From NCBI RefSeq assembly GCF_026646375.1, contig NZ_JAIPPU010000003.1, forward strand, positions 186,001 through 250,000: a stretch of 64,000 nucleotides of DNA, in the 5' to 3' direction. This stretch comes from Acetobacterium wieringae (GTDB lineage Bacteria; Bacillota; Clostridia; Eubacteriales; Eubacteriaceae). Both the position numbers and the translations under genes were made by a program. Below are positions 25,366-34,432 of the stretch, in pieces. The notes under the pieces are model-generated. The model saw only the letters and a program-made list of their open reading frames with translations, did not search any database and was not told the DNA's origin. Each line of letters starts with the position of its first letter. The stretch's first letter is position 1.

Positions 25366-28341
25366 ATGAAAATTTTAAACAAGCATTCCATCGGTAATAA
25401 AATCACCTCGATGGTGATTATTTTTGTCGCCCTGGCCCTGCTGGTGATTGGCATCACCGTCACTGTCTTAAACATCACCACCGAAAACCAGCAAATTGAA
25501 GAACGGATGAATCTGCAATTAAACCAGACCATCACCGAGGTTGAACAGGCGCTGGACAATCACAGCAAAGTGGTTGAAAGCCTCGGTACCACCGTTGGGG
25601 TCACTGGCATCCAGATGACTCCGGCCGAATACAGTACCCTGCAGACCCAATTTGTGGCCCTGAATCCCGATACCTATGGGGTCGGTGTCTGGTATGACTA
25701 TAACGGCTATCAGCCGGGAATGAAGTATTTCGGTCCCTATGCCTATCGGGATGGCGATAATATCAGCTTTGCCGAAGCCCTGTACAGCACCGACGACTAC
25801 GACTACCCCAACCAGGAATGGTATCTGGCCGGGAAAAACGACAGCAAAACGGTGGCCTGGTCACCACCCTATCGGGATGAAACCCTAGGAATTTCCCTGG
25901 TTACAGCCACCCAGGGCTTTTATGACAGCAACCAGCAGTTTAAAGGCGTGGTCACTGGCGACATTGATCTTTCCAATCTGCAACAGATGATCAGTGAGAT
26001 CAAGGTCGGTGAGACGGGCCGGGCCTTTCTGGTGGATCGGGACGGCCTTTATATTGCCGATGCCGATACCGCCAAGGCGATGAGCGTCAATCTGCGGGAC
26101 GATCCCAACACCAGCCTGGCAAGCCTGAGTGAAAGCATCCTCAGTGGGAGCACCGGCTCCGGAGCGTTCACGGATGCCGCCGGTAAAAACAACATCTATT
26201 ATGCGCCAATTCCCGCCACTGGCTGGACGCTGGCCATTATGGAACCCCAAAGCGAACTCAACGCCCCAATTACGATGATGATTTTCCAACTCATCGGTCT
26301 ATTTTTACTGACTCTGATCGTTCTGAGCTTTATCATCATCAAACAGGTCAAAGGAGTGGTCAATCCGATTGTCTTAATTACCGAGCTCTTCCATAAAGCC
26401 GAACTGGGTGATTTTGACAGCGAAATCCCCGCCGACATTATCAACCGTCAGGATGAACTGGGACAACTGGGGCTATCCTTCCAGAAACTGTCGGAAAATA
26501 TTCAGGAAAATATCGCCACTCTGGAACAGATTTCTCAGGGGAACCTTAACGTCACCGTCGATATCAAATCCGACAAAGACATCGAGTCCAAAAGCCTGAT
26601 CGAGGTGGTGGACAACCTTAAGAACCTCGAAACCGAAGTCAACCTGTTGACCCAATCGGCCACTGATGGTCACTTATCAATCCGCGGCGATGCCAATAAA
26701 TTCCAGGGCAAGTTCCAGGATATTGTAGTTGGCATCAATAATACCCTGGATGCCGTGGTTGAGCCGCTTAATATGTCAGCAGACTACGTCGATAAGATCA
26801 GTCGAGGCCAGCTGCCGGAAAGAATCACCGCCACCTATCACGGCGATTTTAATACCATTAAAGAAAATCTGAATGCCTGTGTCGATAATATCAAGGCCCT
26901 GGTATCCGATGTCGACATGCTGGCCCAGGCGGCCACCGCCGGTCAACTGGAAATCCAGGCCGATGCCACCAAACATAGCGGTGACTACCGTAGTATAATC
27001 GAAGGCTTTAACAACACCCTCAACTCCCTGCTGGCACCGATTAACGAAGCCCGCCAGGTGATGACTAAAATGGCCGCCAATGATTATACCCTTTCCATGA
27101 CTGGCCATTATCAGGGCAGTATGAATGAGTTTGCCGCCGAAATCAATCTGGTTCATGCCCGACTCCTTACCGTTCAGGATGCCTTTATTGATATTTCCAA
27201 TGGCGATACCAGCCAATTGCCCGAGTTTGTGGCTGTCGGAAAGCGTTCTGATAACGACAAGCTGATCCCTTCAATCATTGCCACCCTGACCACCATCGAT
27301 AATCTGATTGCCGAATCCCGAAATCTGGCCGAGGCCGGAATCAATGGTAATCTGGAAGTACGCAGCGATGCCGCCCGCTTTTCCGGCGGTTATCGGGACA
27401 TTGTTCAGGGCTTCAACCAGACCCTGGACGCCATTGAACAGCCGATTAACGAAGCCGCTCTGGTGCTGGCCCAGATGGCCGACGGTAATCTGACCCAACC
27501 GATGGAGGGTGATTATCTGGGCAGCTATGCGATTATCAAGAATTCCTTAAATGATACGATGAATTCGCTCAACGAGATCCTTGGCAACATCAATCATTCT
27601 GCCGATGAAGTCGCCTCCGGTTCAAGGCAGGTTTCTGATGGCAGTCAGGCCCTGGCCCAGGGTGCCACCGAGCAGGCCAGCTCAATGCAGGAGCTCAATG
27701 CTTCCATTGAAGAGGTGGCCGTCCAAACCCGGGAAAACGCCATTAACGCCAACCAGGCTAATCAGCTAACCCTCACCGCCCAGCAGAATGCTGAAAACGG
27801 CAATCTGCAGATGCACCAAATGCTGGATTCAATGGCCGAAATCAATGCTGCCTCAGCGAAGATTTCCAATATCATCAAAGTTATCGATGATATCGCCTTC
27901 CAGACCAATATCCTGGCCTTAAATGCCGCAGTTGAAGCGGCCCGGGCCGGACAACAGGGCAAGGGCTTTGCGGTGGTTGCCGAAGAGGTCCGGACCCTGG
28001 CCGGTCGCAGCGCCGAAGCCGCCAAAGAAACCACAGCGCTGATTGAAGGCTCCATTGCCAAGGTTTCCGAGGGTACCCGGATCGCCAACGATACCGCCGC
28101 ATCCCTCGAGGAAATTGTATCCGGCGTGGCCATGGTCGCTGATCTGATTAGCAAAATTGATGTCGCATCAAATGAACAAACCGCCTCCATCAATCAGATC
28201 AATGTTGGGATCGATCAGGTGGCCCAGGTGGTTCAAACCAACTCCGCCACCGCCGAAGAAAGTGCCGCTGCCAGCGAAGAACTCTACAGCCAGGCGGAGC
28301 TGCTTAAAAACATGGTCAGTAAGTTTGAATTATCCAAGTAA
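25366..28341 (+). CDS. Methyl-accepting chemotaxis protein with dCache sensor and long HAMP-like array
   Basis: The 991-residue chemoreceptor has TM1 at about residues 17-38, an extracellular dCache-type sensor (about 40-300, with [17 protein letters not shown] and [20 protein letters not shown]), TM2 at about 305-328 and a HAMP domain. About 370 residues of repeated HAMP-like segments follow, with recurring units such as [38 protein letters not shown] and [19 protein letters not shown]. The C-terminal signalling domain has the tip [20 protein letters not shown] near residue 840. The dCache fold usually binds amino acids or other small molecules. No cheA or cheW is nearby. A terminator follows and a long palindromic element precedes it. 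Confidence 0.93.
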   Translation: MKILNKHSIGNKITSMVIIFVALALLVIGITVTVLNITTENQQIEERMNLQLNQTITEVEQALDNHSKVVESLGTTVGVTGIQMTPAEYSTLQTQFVALNPDTYGVGVWYDYNGYQPGMKYFGPYAYRDGDNISFAEALYSTDDYDYPNQEWYLAGKNDSKTVAWSPPYRDETLGISLVTATQGFYDSNQQFKGVVTGDIDLSNLQQMISEIKVGETGRAFLVDRDGLYIADADTAKAMSVNLRDDPNTSLASLSESILSGSTGSGAFTDAAGKNNIYYAPIPATGWTLAIMEPQSELNAPITMMIFQLIGLFLLTLIVLSFIIIKQVKGVVNPIVLITELFHKAELGDFDSEIPADIINRQDELGQLGLSFQKLSENIQENIATLEQISQGNLNVTVDIKSDKDIESKSLIEVVDNLKNLETEVNLLTQSATDGHLSIRGDANKFQGKFQDIVVGINNTLDAVVEPLNMSADYVDKISRGQLPERITATYHGDFNTIKENLNACVDNIKALVSDVDMLAQAATAGQLEIQADATKHSGDYRSIIEGFNNTLNSLLAPINEARQVMTKMAANDYTLSMTGHYQGSMNEFAAEINLVHARLLTVQDAFIDISNGDTSQLPEFVAVGKRSDNDKLIPSIIATLTTIDNLIAESRNLAEAGINGNLEVRSDAARFSGGYRDIVQGFNQTLDAIEQPINEAALVLAQMADGNLTQPMEGDYLGSYAIIKNSLNDTMNSLNEILGNINHSADEVASGSRQVSDGSQALAQGATEQASSMQELNASIEEVAVQTRENAINANQANQLTLTAQQNAENGNLQMHQMLDSMAEINAASAKISNIIKVIDDIAFQTNILALNAAVEAARAGQQGKGFAVVAEEVRTLAGRSAEAAKETTALIEGSIAKVSEGTRIANDTAASLEEIVSGVAMVADLISKIDVASNEQTASINQINVGIDQVAQVVQTNSATAEESAAASEELYSQAELLKNMVSKFELSK

Positions 28342-28360
28342 ACAGTATACGCTCGACCTC

Positions 28361-28397
28361 CGTGATGCCGAATTCCAAGACGGCATCACGTTTTTTT
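28361..28397 (+). terminator. Terminator of the chemoreceptor gene
   Basis: CGTGATGCCG and CGGCATCACG form a perfect 10-bp stem followed by TTTTTTT. Confidence 0.88.
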
Positions 28398-28451
28398 ATT
28401 TTGCAAATAAAAAAAACACCGTTAAAAAACGATGTTGGTTTTTAAAGCATC

Positions 28452-28684
28452 TGTAGTGCCGACAATAGTTACAACTTGTTGTGACCTAGAGGTCAGTCCC
28501 TCTGCATCGGGGCGAACCTGGCGATAGCCTGTCCGATCCTTCGCGAAAGCAACGAGCCAGTCATAAACTTGCTTATAGTTGGCGACTGCCCGTGACCAAA
28601 GCGAAAGGAGCGTAGCTGATTTCGCATGGCGCAGCAGACAACAGATTAACAAGGGTCTGACCCCTTGGTCATTGGTCGATAAGG
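28452..28684 (+). repeat. Palindromic element copy D (composite long form)
   Basis: The left end (AGTGCCGACAATAGTTACAA) and right end (TTAACAAGGGTCTGACCCC, then GGTCATTGGTCG) match the 104-bp type, while the interior carries the block of copies B and C: CAACGAGCCAGTCATAAAC and GCTTATAGTTGGCGACTGCC. The tip is GAACCTGGC-GATA-GCCTGTCC. It therefore links the two subtypes. It lies between the chemoreceptor terminator and the convergent cheX gene. Confidence 0.75.
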
Positions 28685-28703
28685 TAGCTTAGCAATAATC
28701 TGA

Positions 28704-29162
28704 TTAATCCAGCGCGACATTGATTTCAATCTTAATGCCATCGACATCAAACTCCACACACATGACCTGATCCCTACTCATACTCAGCTCAATGCTTTCA
28801 CCCGTCAGCATCGTTGGCGGTGAAATATCAACGACGATATTATCATTGGAAAAATTAATGGCAGCATTGGCAGTCAGCATATTGGACAGCTCGGAAATAG
28901 CACTCTTGGCCATATCATCGAGTTCCTCCACCGGCATCCCCATCATCATAATTGAGGCAATCTGTTTTGCCCCTTCCGTATCGATGGCATAGGCGACATT
29001 GCCTTTCTTATCACCAACAATCCCCAGCGTTAAAACAATCCCGCTGGCCACAATTTTTTTTGTTTTTTCGCTTTGCTCTTTTAAATTAATGTTCTGAAAA
29101 CCCAGTTGTGGCATCACATCAGTAATTGAAGCGATAAAAGGGTTGATAATTGTTACATCCAT
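28704..29162 (-). CDS. CheX-family chemotaxis phosphatase-like protein
   Basis: The 152-residue protein matches the CheX/CheC fold, with the active-site helix AKSAISELSNMLTANAAINF: the Glu and Asn of the ExxN motif should act on phospho-CheY. It starts inside the last codons of the response-regulator gene (10-base overlap, site AAAAGGGGG), so the pair is coupled. Its start MDVTIINPF is typical of CheX. It probably dephosphorylates a CheY-like protein, or its own partner. No cheY, cheA or flagellar genes lie in the window. Confidence 0.85.
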   Translation of the reverse strand: MDVTIINPFIASITDVMPQLGFQNINLKEQSEKTKKIVASGIVLTLGIVGDKKGNVAYAIDTEGAKQIASIMMMGMPVEELDDMAKSAISELSNMLTANAAINFSNDNIVVDISPPTMLTGESIELSMSRDQVMCVEFDVDGIKIEINVALD

Positions 29163-30016
29163 TCGACAACCCCCTTTTGAAAACCAACATTCATAAAGAC
29201 TTCCCCGAGATCGGTTTTAATCACAAAGGACTCACTCATTATATCCCCAATTGAAATAATGATATCCTTGCCTCGAAATACGGTTGGCGGTGAAACCCGC
29301 AGACCAAAGGAACGATTAAGGCCATTTAATAGGGAACAGGCATTGCCGCCAATGACATTGGTAAATTCGCTTAAAAAGTTAATCGCCTCATCGATCTGCT
29401 GACCATCATCCTGTAATATTTTTCGGGTCATTGCCAGCGCTGTATCTTCAGACATATCCATAATCAAGCGACCATCATGACGACCAATGATCCCAATGGC
29501 CACTGAAATTCCCGAAGAACAGGTAGTCATCGGATGATCTGCGACCTTATCAATAACCACTTCCCCGCCAATTTCCCGTTTTAGAAAACTAAAAATTGAT
29601 TCTTTAAAGGCTTCTTCGAAATTATTTTTTAGGATTCCATACAGCTCATCACCCTCAAAAAGCCGTTCAATGGCAGCATCCAGATCGGTCTGATCCACCG
29701 GTTTCTGCAGATAGCCTTTGATCCCGGCTTTTCTGGCCCGCTGAATGATCTCCTCATCCATCATGGCGCTGATAGCAATTATTTTGGTGTCCTGTAAATG
29801 GTTTAAAATTTGTTTTGAGCATTCGATGCCATCACCATCCGGTAAGGTCATGTCCATTGTTATCAAATCTGGTTTGATTTCCTGTGCTTTCTGGATTGCT
29901 TCGCTCATATTCAGAGCCGTGCCCACTACTTCAATTCCATCTTTTTGGAGCATCCGCTTAAGCACTGCTATTGAAAAAGTTGAATCATCGACTATCATCA
30001 CTCTAATATTTTCCAT
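29153..30016 (-). CDS. Response regulator with CheY-like receiver and CheX-like output
   Basis: The 287-residue protein has a receiver (residues 1-120): acid pair in VMIVDDST, phospho-accepting Asp near 54 in LITMDMTLPDGDG, the switch Ser in IIAISAMMDE and Lys in GYLQKPVD. A CheX-like domain (130-285) follows, with NFLSEFTNVIGGNACSLL as the ExxN active-site helix. A receiver fused to a CheX phosphatase suggests a chemotaxis modulator that is itself controlled by phosphorylation. It is coupled to the stand-alone CheX gene and lies 1.7 kb from the chemoreceptor gene. Confidence 0.88.
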   Translation of the reverse strand: MENIRVMIVDDSTFSIAVLKRMLQKDGIEVVGTALNMSEAIQKAQEIKPDLITMDMTLPDGDGIECSKQILNHLQDTKIIAISAMMDEEIIQRARKAGIKGYLQKPVDQTDLDAAIERLFEGDELYGILKNNFEEAFKESIFSFLKREIGGEVVIDKVADHPMTTCSSGISVAIGIIGRHDGRLIMDMSEDTALAMTRKILQDDGQQIDEAINFLSEFTNVIGGNACSLLNGLNRSFGLRVSPPTVFRGKDIIISIGDIMSESFVIKTDLGEVFMNVGFQKGVVEWM

Positions 30017-30135
30017 TAATCTACCGCCTTTTCAATCGAATCAAAAAATTCCTATTTACTAATTTTACTGGTTATATGCAGCGTTCGTCAAGCACTATTT
30101 AATGTGCAGTCAATCTTTTGATACCCAGATTCACC

Positions 30136-31439
30136 CTAATTATTCAGGCTCCTGCGATTATCTTTTTGCTTGTTTTTGCTATAAAATCGATCCCGCTCTT
30201 TTTTGCCGCCACTGTCACCATGGCTGCGCCGATTTTTGGGGGCTGTTCCCTGATGGCCGGGCAAGCGTCGGGATGCACCGGGATTGATTTCTACTGGGTC
30301 TGGTACCAGTGGAAAGGGATGGACGGCCACAACAGGAATGGATTTTAAGGTCAGTTTTTCGATCCCTGCCAATAAGGGCATTTCATCCTGGTCACAAAAG
30401 GAAATGGCGCCCCCCCCAGGCCCGCCCGACCGGTTCGGCCAATCCGATGGACATAGGTCTCCGGCACTTCTGGCAGGTCATAATTAAAAACATGGGACAG
30501 TTCGTCAATATCAATCCCTCGGGCGGCAATATCGGTAGCCACCAGAACCCGAATTTTGCGTTCCTTGAAGTTGTTTAAGGCCAGTTGCCGGGCATTCTGG
30601 GATTTGTTGCCATGAATGGCCTGGGCCTTGTACCCGGATCGCTCCAGAAGCTTGACAATCTTGTCCGCCCCATGCTTGGTCCGGGAAAAAACCAACGCCG
30701 AAACGATTTCCTTGTTTTTAAGCAAATGAATCAACAGATTGATCTTATTGGTTTTATTGACATGATAAACATTCTGCTCAATCACTTCAACCGTGGATGA
30801 CACCGGAGTAATCGTAACCTTGACTGGTTTATTTAACATCGTTCCTGCCAGCTTGGCAATTTCCGTCGGCATGGTTGCTGAAAAAAGCATATTCTGTCGC
30901 TCCACTGGCATATGTTTGATGATTTTCCGGACATCCTGGAGCATCCCCATATCCAGCATCATATCCGCCTCATCCAGAACAAAAGACTCGATCTGGTTCA
31001 AACGGATATATTTCTGACTGATCAAATCCAACAGTCGGCCTGGAGTGGCGACCAGTATATCAACCCCGGCGGATAAGGCTTTGGTCTGGGGATTCTGCGA
31101 TACACCACCATAAATTACCAGGGTTTTAAGCCCCAGGAACTTGCCATAAGCTTTAAAGGAATCGCTGATTTGCAGAGCCAGCTCCCGGGTCGGTGCCAGC
31201 ACCAGTGCTTTAATCGGGCGGTTACCCTTAAGATTTCGCTGTTGATAGGAAAGCTTTTGTAAAATCGGGATCGCAAAGGCAGCGGTTTTACCGGTACCGG
31301 TCTGGGCGCAGCCCAATAAATCATTACCTTCCAACAACGGCGGAATCGCCTGCTCCTGAATTGGCGTCGGCTGGGTATAACCTTCAGCTTTTAAAGCCTT
31401 CTGAATCGGCTGGATAATATTTATATTTTCAAATTGCAA
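30136..31439 (-). CDS. DEAD-box RNA helicase (RhlE-like) with apparent frameshift
   Basis: The uninterrupted first part (31439 down to 30351, 362 residues) holds the Q-motif PTPIQEQAIP, AQTGTGKTAAF, VLDEADMMLD, LFSATMP, ATDIAARGIDIDE and HRIGRTGRAG. After GLGG the frame leaves homology and stops. In the next frame, translation continues AISFCDQDEMPLLAGIEKL, as expected for RhlE-type helicases, then a basic tail ending at 30136. The break is at a run of eight C (30410-30417); nine would restore the frame. It is either a real mutation, slippage, or a sequence error. The start is TTG at 31439 after AGGAGAACCGA. It lies downstream of a cold-shock gene and a small basic protein. Confidence 0.85.
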
Positions 31440-31502
31440 TCGGTTCTCCTTTTTATCTATACTCTATGGGTGATCCGTAATCGAACAACCCTGATCATAA
31501 AT

Positions 31503-31525
31503 AAAGAACGCCATTCGCGTTCTTT
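31503..31525 (-). terminator. Hairpin terminator between the small basic gene and the helicase gene
   Basis: AAAGAACGC and GCGTTCTTT form a 9-bp stem with a 5-base loop. On the minus strand it follows the stop at 31537 and is trailed by only a moderate T-rich tract, so readthrough is possible. Confidence 0.6.
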
Positions 31526-31536
31526 AGAAAATTTCT

Positions 31537-31695
31537 TTACTTGTCGAAGAAGCCGCCACGCTTGGTCGTTTTAAAGGCTTTTCGCTGGCTGATTCTGGTT
31601 TGACCCGCTTTGTCAGTCTTGTTGGCTTGCTGAGCACTCTGTTTTTTCTTCGCTTCAATAATTTTTTTCATTGCTTCAATGTTATTCATTGACAT
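31537..31695 (-). CDS. Small basic protein, 52 residues
   Basis: This frame starts at the ATG at 31695 after GAGGGGTTTT and encodes MSMNNIEAMKKIIEAKKKQ, followed by a Gln/Thr/Lys/Arg-rich tail ending RGGFFDK. It is 23% Lys plus Arg, has no hydrophobic segment, and looks like an RNA- or ribosome-associated peptide. It lies between cspA and the DEAD-box helicase gene, all read leftward, so a role in cold adaptation or RNA handling is plausible but unproven. The strong site, closed frame and terminator support it as a real gene. No named family is recognised. Confidence 0.7.
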   Translation of the reverse strand: MSMNNIEAMKKIIEAKKKQSAQQANKTDKAGQTRISQRKAFKTTKRGGFFDK

Positions 31696-31760
31696 AAAAC
31701 CCCTCATTTCTCAAGTCTTTAACGGTAACCTCAGGGCACGTGCAAAATAGATGACAGGAT

Positions 31761-31795
31761 AAAAAAAAACTTATGCCATTTTCAGGCATAAGTTT
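31761..31795 (-). terminator. Terminator of cspA
   Basis: AAACTTATGCC and GGCATAAGTTT form an 11-bp stem; on the minus strand it is followed by a run of nine T. Confidence 0.9.
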
Positions 31796-31810
31796 AAACG
31801 TTCATGTTAC

Positions 31811-32011
31811 TTAAATAACTTGAATATTTTCGGCTTGTGGGCCTTTTGGTCCTTGTGTAATTTCGAAAGAAACTTCCTGACCTTCTTCTAATGTTTTATA
31901 ACCGCTCGATTGGATTTGTGAGAAATGTGCAAATACATCTTTACCATCTTCTCCTGTAATAAAACCAAATCCTTTTTCTGCATTAAACCATTTTACTGTA
32001 CCATTCATCAT
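31811..32011 (-). CDS. cspA: Cold-shock protein, CspA family
   Basis: The 66-residue protein is a single OB-fold cold-shock domain with both RNA-binding motifs: [16 protein letters not shown] (RNP1) and DVFAHFSQI (RNP2). It acts as a nucleic-acid chaperone that melts RNA structure. Two adjacent ATG codons (32011 and 32008) follow TTAGGAGGTACGC; either can be used. The 5' region is AT-rich and long, as usual for cold-shock genes, but no promoter was firmly placed. It is in the same direction as the small basic protein and helicase genes. Confidence 0.97.
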   Translation of the reverse strand: MMNGTVKWFNAEKGFGFITGEDGKDVFAHFSQIQSSGYKTLEEGQEVSFEITQGPKGPQAENIQVI

Positions 32012-32390
32012 GCGTACCTCCTAATTTTATTCCCTAAATCCTGGTAATACGGATAACAACTACATTTCTAAATTAGGATAATACTGTAAAGCATAGTACC
32101 AATTAAAAATAAAACTGTTAAATTCATTTACTGTTAATTTAAGTTCTTATTCATAATAACACGAAATAATTAATTATGCAAACTATTAACGCAATTATTT
32201 TTTAGCTAACTTAAAACACTTAATTAAACGCCCCCTTGTTCCACTATTTTTTCTTCGAAAGGATGGCAAATCGTTCTCTAAAATGGTACAATATAACAAC
32301 TGTTTCTAAATTCTTACTGAACATTAACAGCCTGGAGGCTTTTAAATTTAAGGTGGCATTTAGCTAGTATTTTTTCTTAGGAGGTTTCAT
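32012..32390. other. Intergenic region between cspA and the DHH phosphoesterase gene
   Basis: This divergent 379-bp AT-rich region should carry promoters for both genes. Only a weak rightward candidate is visible: TGGCAA (32264-32269), 17 bases, TACAAT (32287-32292). No repeat element or small gene was found. Confidence 0.4.
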
Positions 32391-33302
32391 ATGCGTTTAG
32401 TTACTCGTTCAGATTTTGACGGTTTAATCTGTGGCATGCTTTTAAAAGAAGCCGGCATTATTGACGATTGGATTTTTGTACATCCCAAAGACCTGCAGGA
32501 CGGGCTCTTTTCCCCCACTGAAAATGATGTGCTGGCCAATGTTCCCTATGTTCCCGGTTGCGGGATGTGGTTTGACCATCATTCATCCGAGCAGGATCGG
32601 ATGGGGTGGCACCCCGGAGTGGCCGGTGAAAGCCGTCTGGCTCCCTCAGCCGCCCGAATCATCTACGAATATTACGGCGGCGCCGAAAAATTCCCCCATT
32701 ACGGTGATATGATTGTTTCTGTTGATAAGGTGGATTCCGGTAATCTGACCCGGGACGAGATTTTAAACCCCACCGGCTGGATTCTGCTGGGCTTTATCTC
32801 TGATCCCCGCACCGGCTTGGGACGCTTTCGGGATTTCCGGATCAGCAATTATCAGTTAATGGAAGAACTGATTAACCTGTTTCGTAACCTGTCCATTGAA
32901 GAGATTCTGCAATTACCGGATGTCAAAGAACGGGTTGAACTCTACAACGATCAGACCCGCCTTTTTACAGAAATGGTTCATGCCCATACCCGCATTGAAG
33001 CAAATGTGATCGTCACTGATCTGCGGGACGTGGAAACCATCTACACCGGCAATCGTTTTATGATTTACAGCCTCTACCCCGACCAGAACGTCAGCCTTTG
33101 GATTGTCGATGGCAAGCAAAAACAGAATGTTTCGATTGCCTGCGGCTACAGTATCTTAAACCGCAGCTGCACCGCTGACATCGGTAAACTGATGCTCAAA
33201 TACGGCGGCGGCGGCCATCACATGGTCGGCACCTGCCAGGTTCCCTACGCTGATGCCGATGCCACCATCACCGCCATTGTCGACGTGCTAAAGGGCGCAT
33301 AA
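32391..33302 (+). CDS. DHH-family phosphoesterase
   Basis: The 303-residue protein starts MRLVTRSDFDGLICGML, where the Asp residues and the following WFDHHSSEQDR (DHH, about residue 63) bind the metal ions. The C-terminal DHHA1-like substrate part is marked by KYGGGGHHMVGTCQVP near 275. The family includes exopolyphosphatases, c-di-AMP phosphodiesterases and oligoribonucleases; it has no membrane or GGDEF part, so it is not GdpP. The exact substrate cannot be assigned. The ATG follows TTAGGAGGTTTCAT. A two-way terminator follows. Confidence 0.85.
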   Translation: MRLVTRSDFDGLICGMLLKEAGIIDDWIFVHPKDLQDGLFSPTENDVLANVPYVPGCGMWFDHHSSEQDRMGWHPGVAGESRLAPSAARIIYEYYGGAEKFPHYGDMIVSVDKVDSGNLTRDEILNPTGWILLGFISDPRTGLGRFRDFRISNYQLMEELINLFRNLSIEEILQLPDVKERVELYNDQTRLFTEMVHAHTRIEANVIVTDLRDVETIYTGNRFMIYSLYPDQNVSLWIVDGKQKQNVSIACGYSILNRSCTADIGKLMLKYGGGGHHMVGTCQVPYADADATITAIVDVLKGA

Positions 33303-33334
33303 AAAAAGCGCAACCGTTACTGGTTGCGCTTTTG
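33301..33334. terminator. Two-way intrinsic terminator
   Basis: AGCGCAACC and GGTTGCGCT form a 9-bp stem flanked by A7 and TTTTG, between convergent genes. Confidence 0.85.
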
Positions 33335-33973
33335 TTATTTCGCTGGCCGGAATTCAAAGACCTTCAGGGAGCCCTTATATCCCTGAAAAGTCAGGTAGGC
33401 CACCGAGTGATCGGGATTAAACCAGGCCATCACCGAATAGGAGTTGGCGGGATCCTTTTTGTTATAGGCTGAGTTGATTTCGGTTCCGTCGACGCCGCCC
33501 ATAATGGTCTTAACTTCTTCATACGCCATTCCTTCTTTAAGAGAATTAACCTGATCCGCCGTGACATTGGCATTGACCAGACCGTCCAGATAGGTATCGT
33601 CGGGCACATAGAGTTGTTTGAAAACAACGATCTCCGGAGCTTCTTCCGAATCGGACGTTTCAGCCCCGGTGGTGGCCACCGTATCATAGCTGACGGTCAC
33701 CCCATACCCGGTATTTTCATCAATATAGTTAAAGCCTTTACCCTTGGCTGAACCCTCAACCGCCAACGTTTTTTCTGCTTCGTCTTTGGTCATTCCCACC
33801 AGCACCTGATTATAAAGGTTAAGGGGATCGGTGCTGATCTCTTTCTTGGCGCCACCGAATATTACAAACACCACAACAGCCACAACAGCTAAAATAATAA
33901 GCGCAATACCACCAAACAGTAGTGGTTTGGGAATTTTTTTGTTCGCCATTGTTGGAATTTTTAATTTCATCAA
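33335..33973 (-). CDS. Membrane-anchored protein with two SmpA/BLIP-like repeats
   Basis: The 212-residue product has one hydrophobic helix (about residues 20-42, LLFGGIALIILAVVAVVVFV) after a basic N-terminus, so most of it lies outside the membrane. The outer part contains two similar modules: LVGMTKDEAEKTLAVEGSAK with GFNYIDENTGYGVTVSYD, and LKEGMAYEEVKTIMGGVDGT with SYSVMAWFNPDHSVAYLTF. This 'GMT/GMAYEEV ... G' pattern is typical of small beta-lactamase-inhibitor-like or SmpA folds. The function is unknown. It may begin at 33973 or at a later ATG at 33949. Confidence 0.7.
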   Translation of the reverse strand: MMKLKIPTMANKKIPKPLLFGGIALIILAVVAVVVFVIFGGAKKEISTDPLNLYNQVLVGMTKDEAEKTLAVEGSAKGKGFNYIDENTGYGVTVSYDTVATTGAETSDSEEAPEIVVFKQLYVPDDTYLDGLVNANVTADQVNSLKEGMAYEEVKTIMGGVDGTEINSAYNKKDPANSYSVMAWFNPDHSVAYLTFQGYKGSLKVFEFRPAK

Positions 33974-34255
33974 ATCTTCTCCTGTTTTATATTCAATAAT
34001 TGTGTCAACACGGGTAGAGCGTCACGACCCGTTGCAAAAAAGTGATATCATACGTCTCTACAATAACACTTTTCACTGAACTAATTCTAAACAAAAGCGA
34101 TACCTTTGTCAATTCTAAAGAACACATCCGCTTTAGTTCTCCCATAATCGCTGTCGTTTTGACGTCTCACGATCCCAAAACAAAATATTCTTCCTTTACT
34201 TTTAGAATCTGCAATTATTTCCAGATTGTAGTTGATATTTTTTCACTCAATTCAT
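33974..34255. other. Intergenic region upstream of ribokinase gene
   Basis: About 280 bp hold the promoter region of the leftward membrane protein. AAAAGTG (34029-34035) and CACTTTT (34068-34074) are an inverted repeat 32 bases apart. No gene was found here. Confidence 0.35.
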
Positions 34256-34284
34256 TTGACAACGTCTTCATCTCATGATAATGT
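34256..34284 (+). promoter_or_regulatory. Ribokinase gene promoter
   Basis: TTGACA (34256-34261), a 17-base spacer and TAATGT (34279-34284) form a good sigma-A promoter, about 150 bp upstream of the start codon, leaving a long leader. Confidence 0.6.
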
Positions 34285-34432
34285 TTGCATATGTAAACAA
34301 ACCGCCGGGATGTATGTAATATTTTCAGTTCAGTGGGATCAATCTGTTTAACTGATGGTCTGGTACTCTCATCATTATGGATGGTGTGATTTGTTCTGAA
34401 ATGACCCGGTAAATAAAAAGGAGGCTTTTTTT

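Noticed and set aside
30102-30348. Rightward open frames after the response-regulator gene
   Set aside because: They are antisense to the second half of the frameshifted helicase gene, which explains the open frame.
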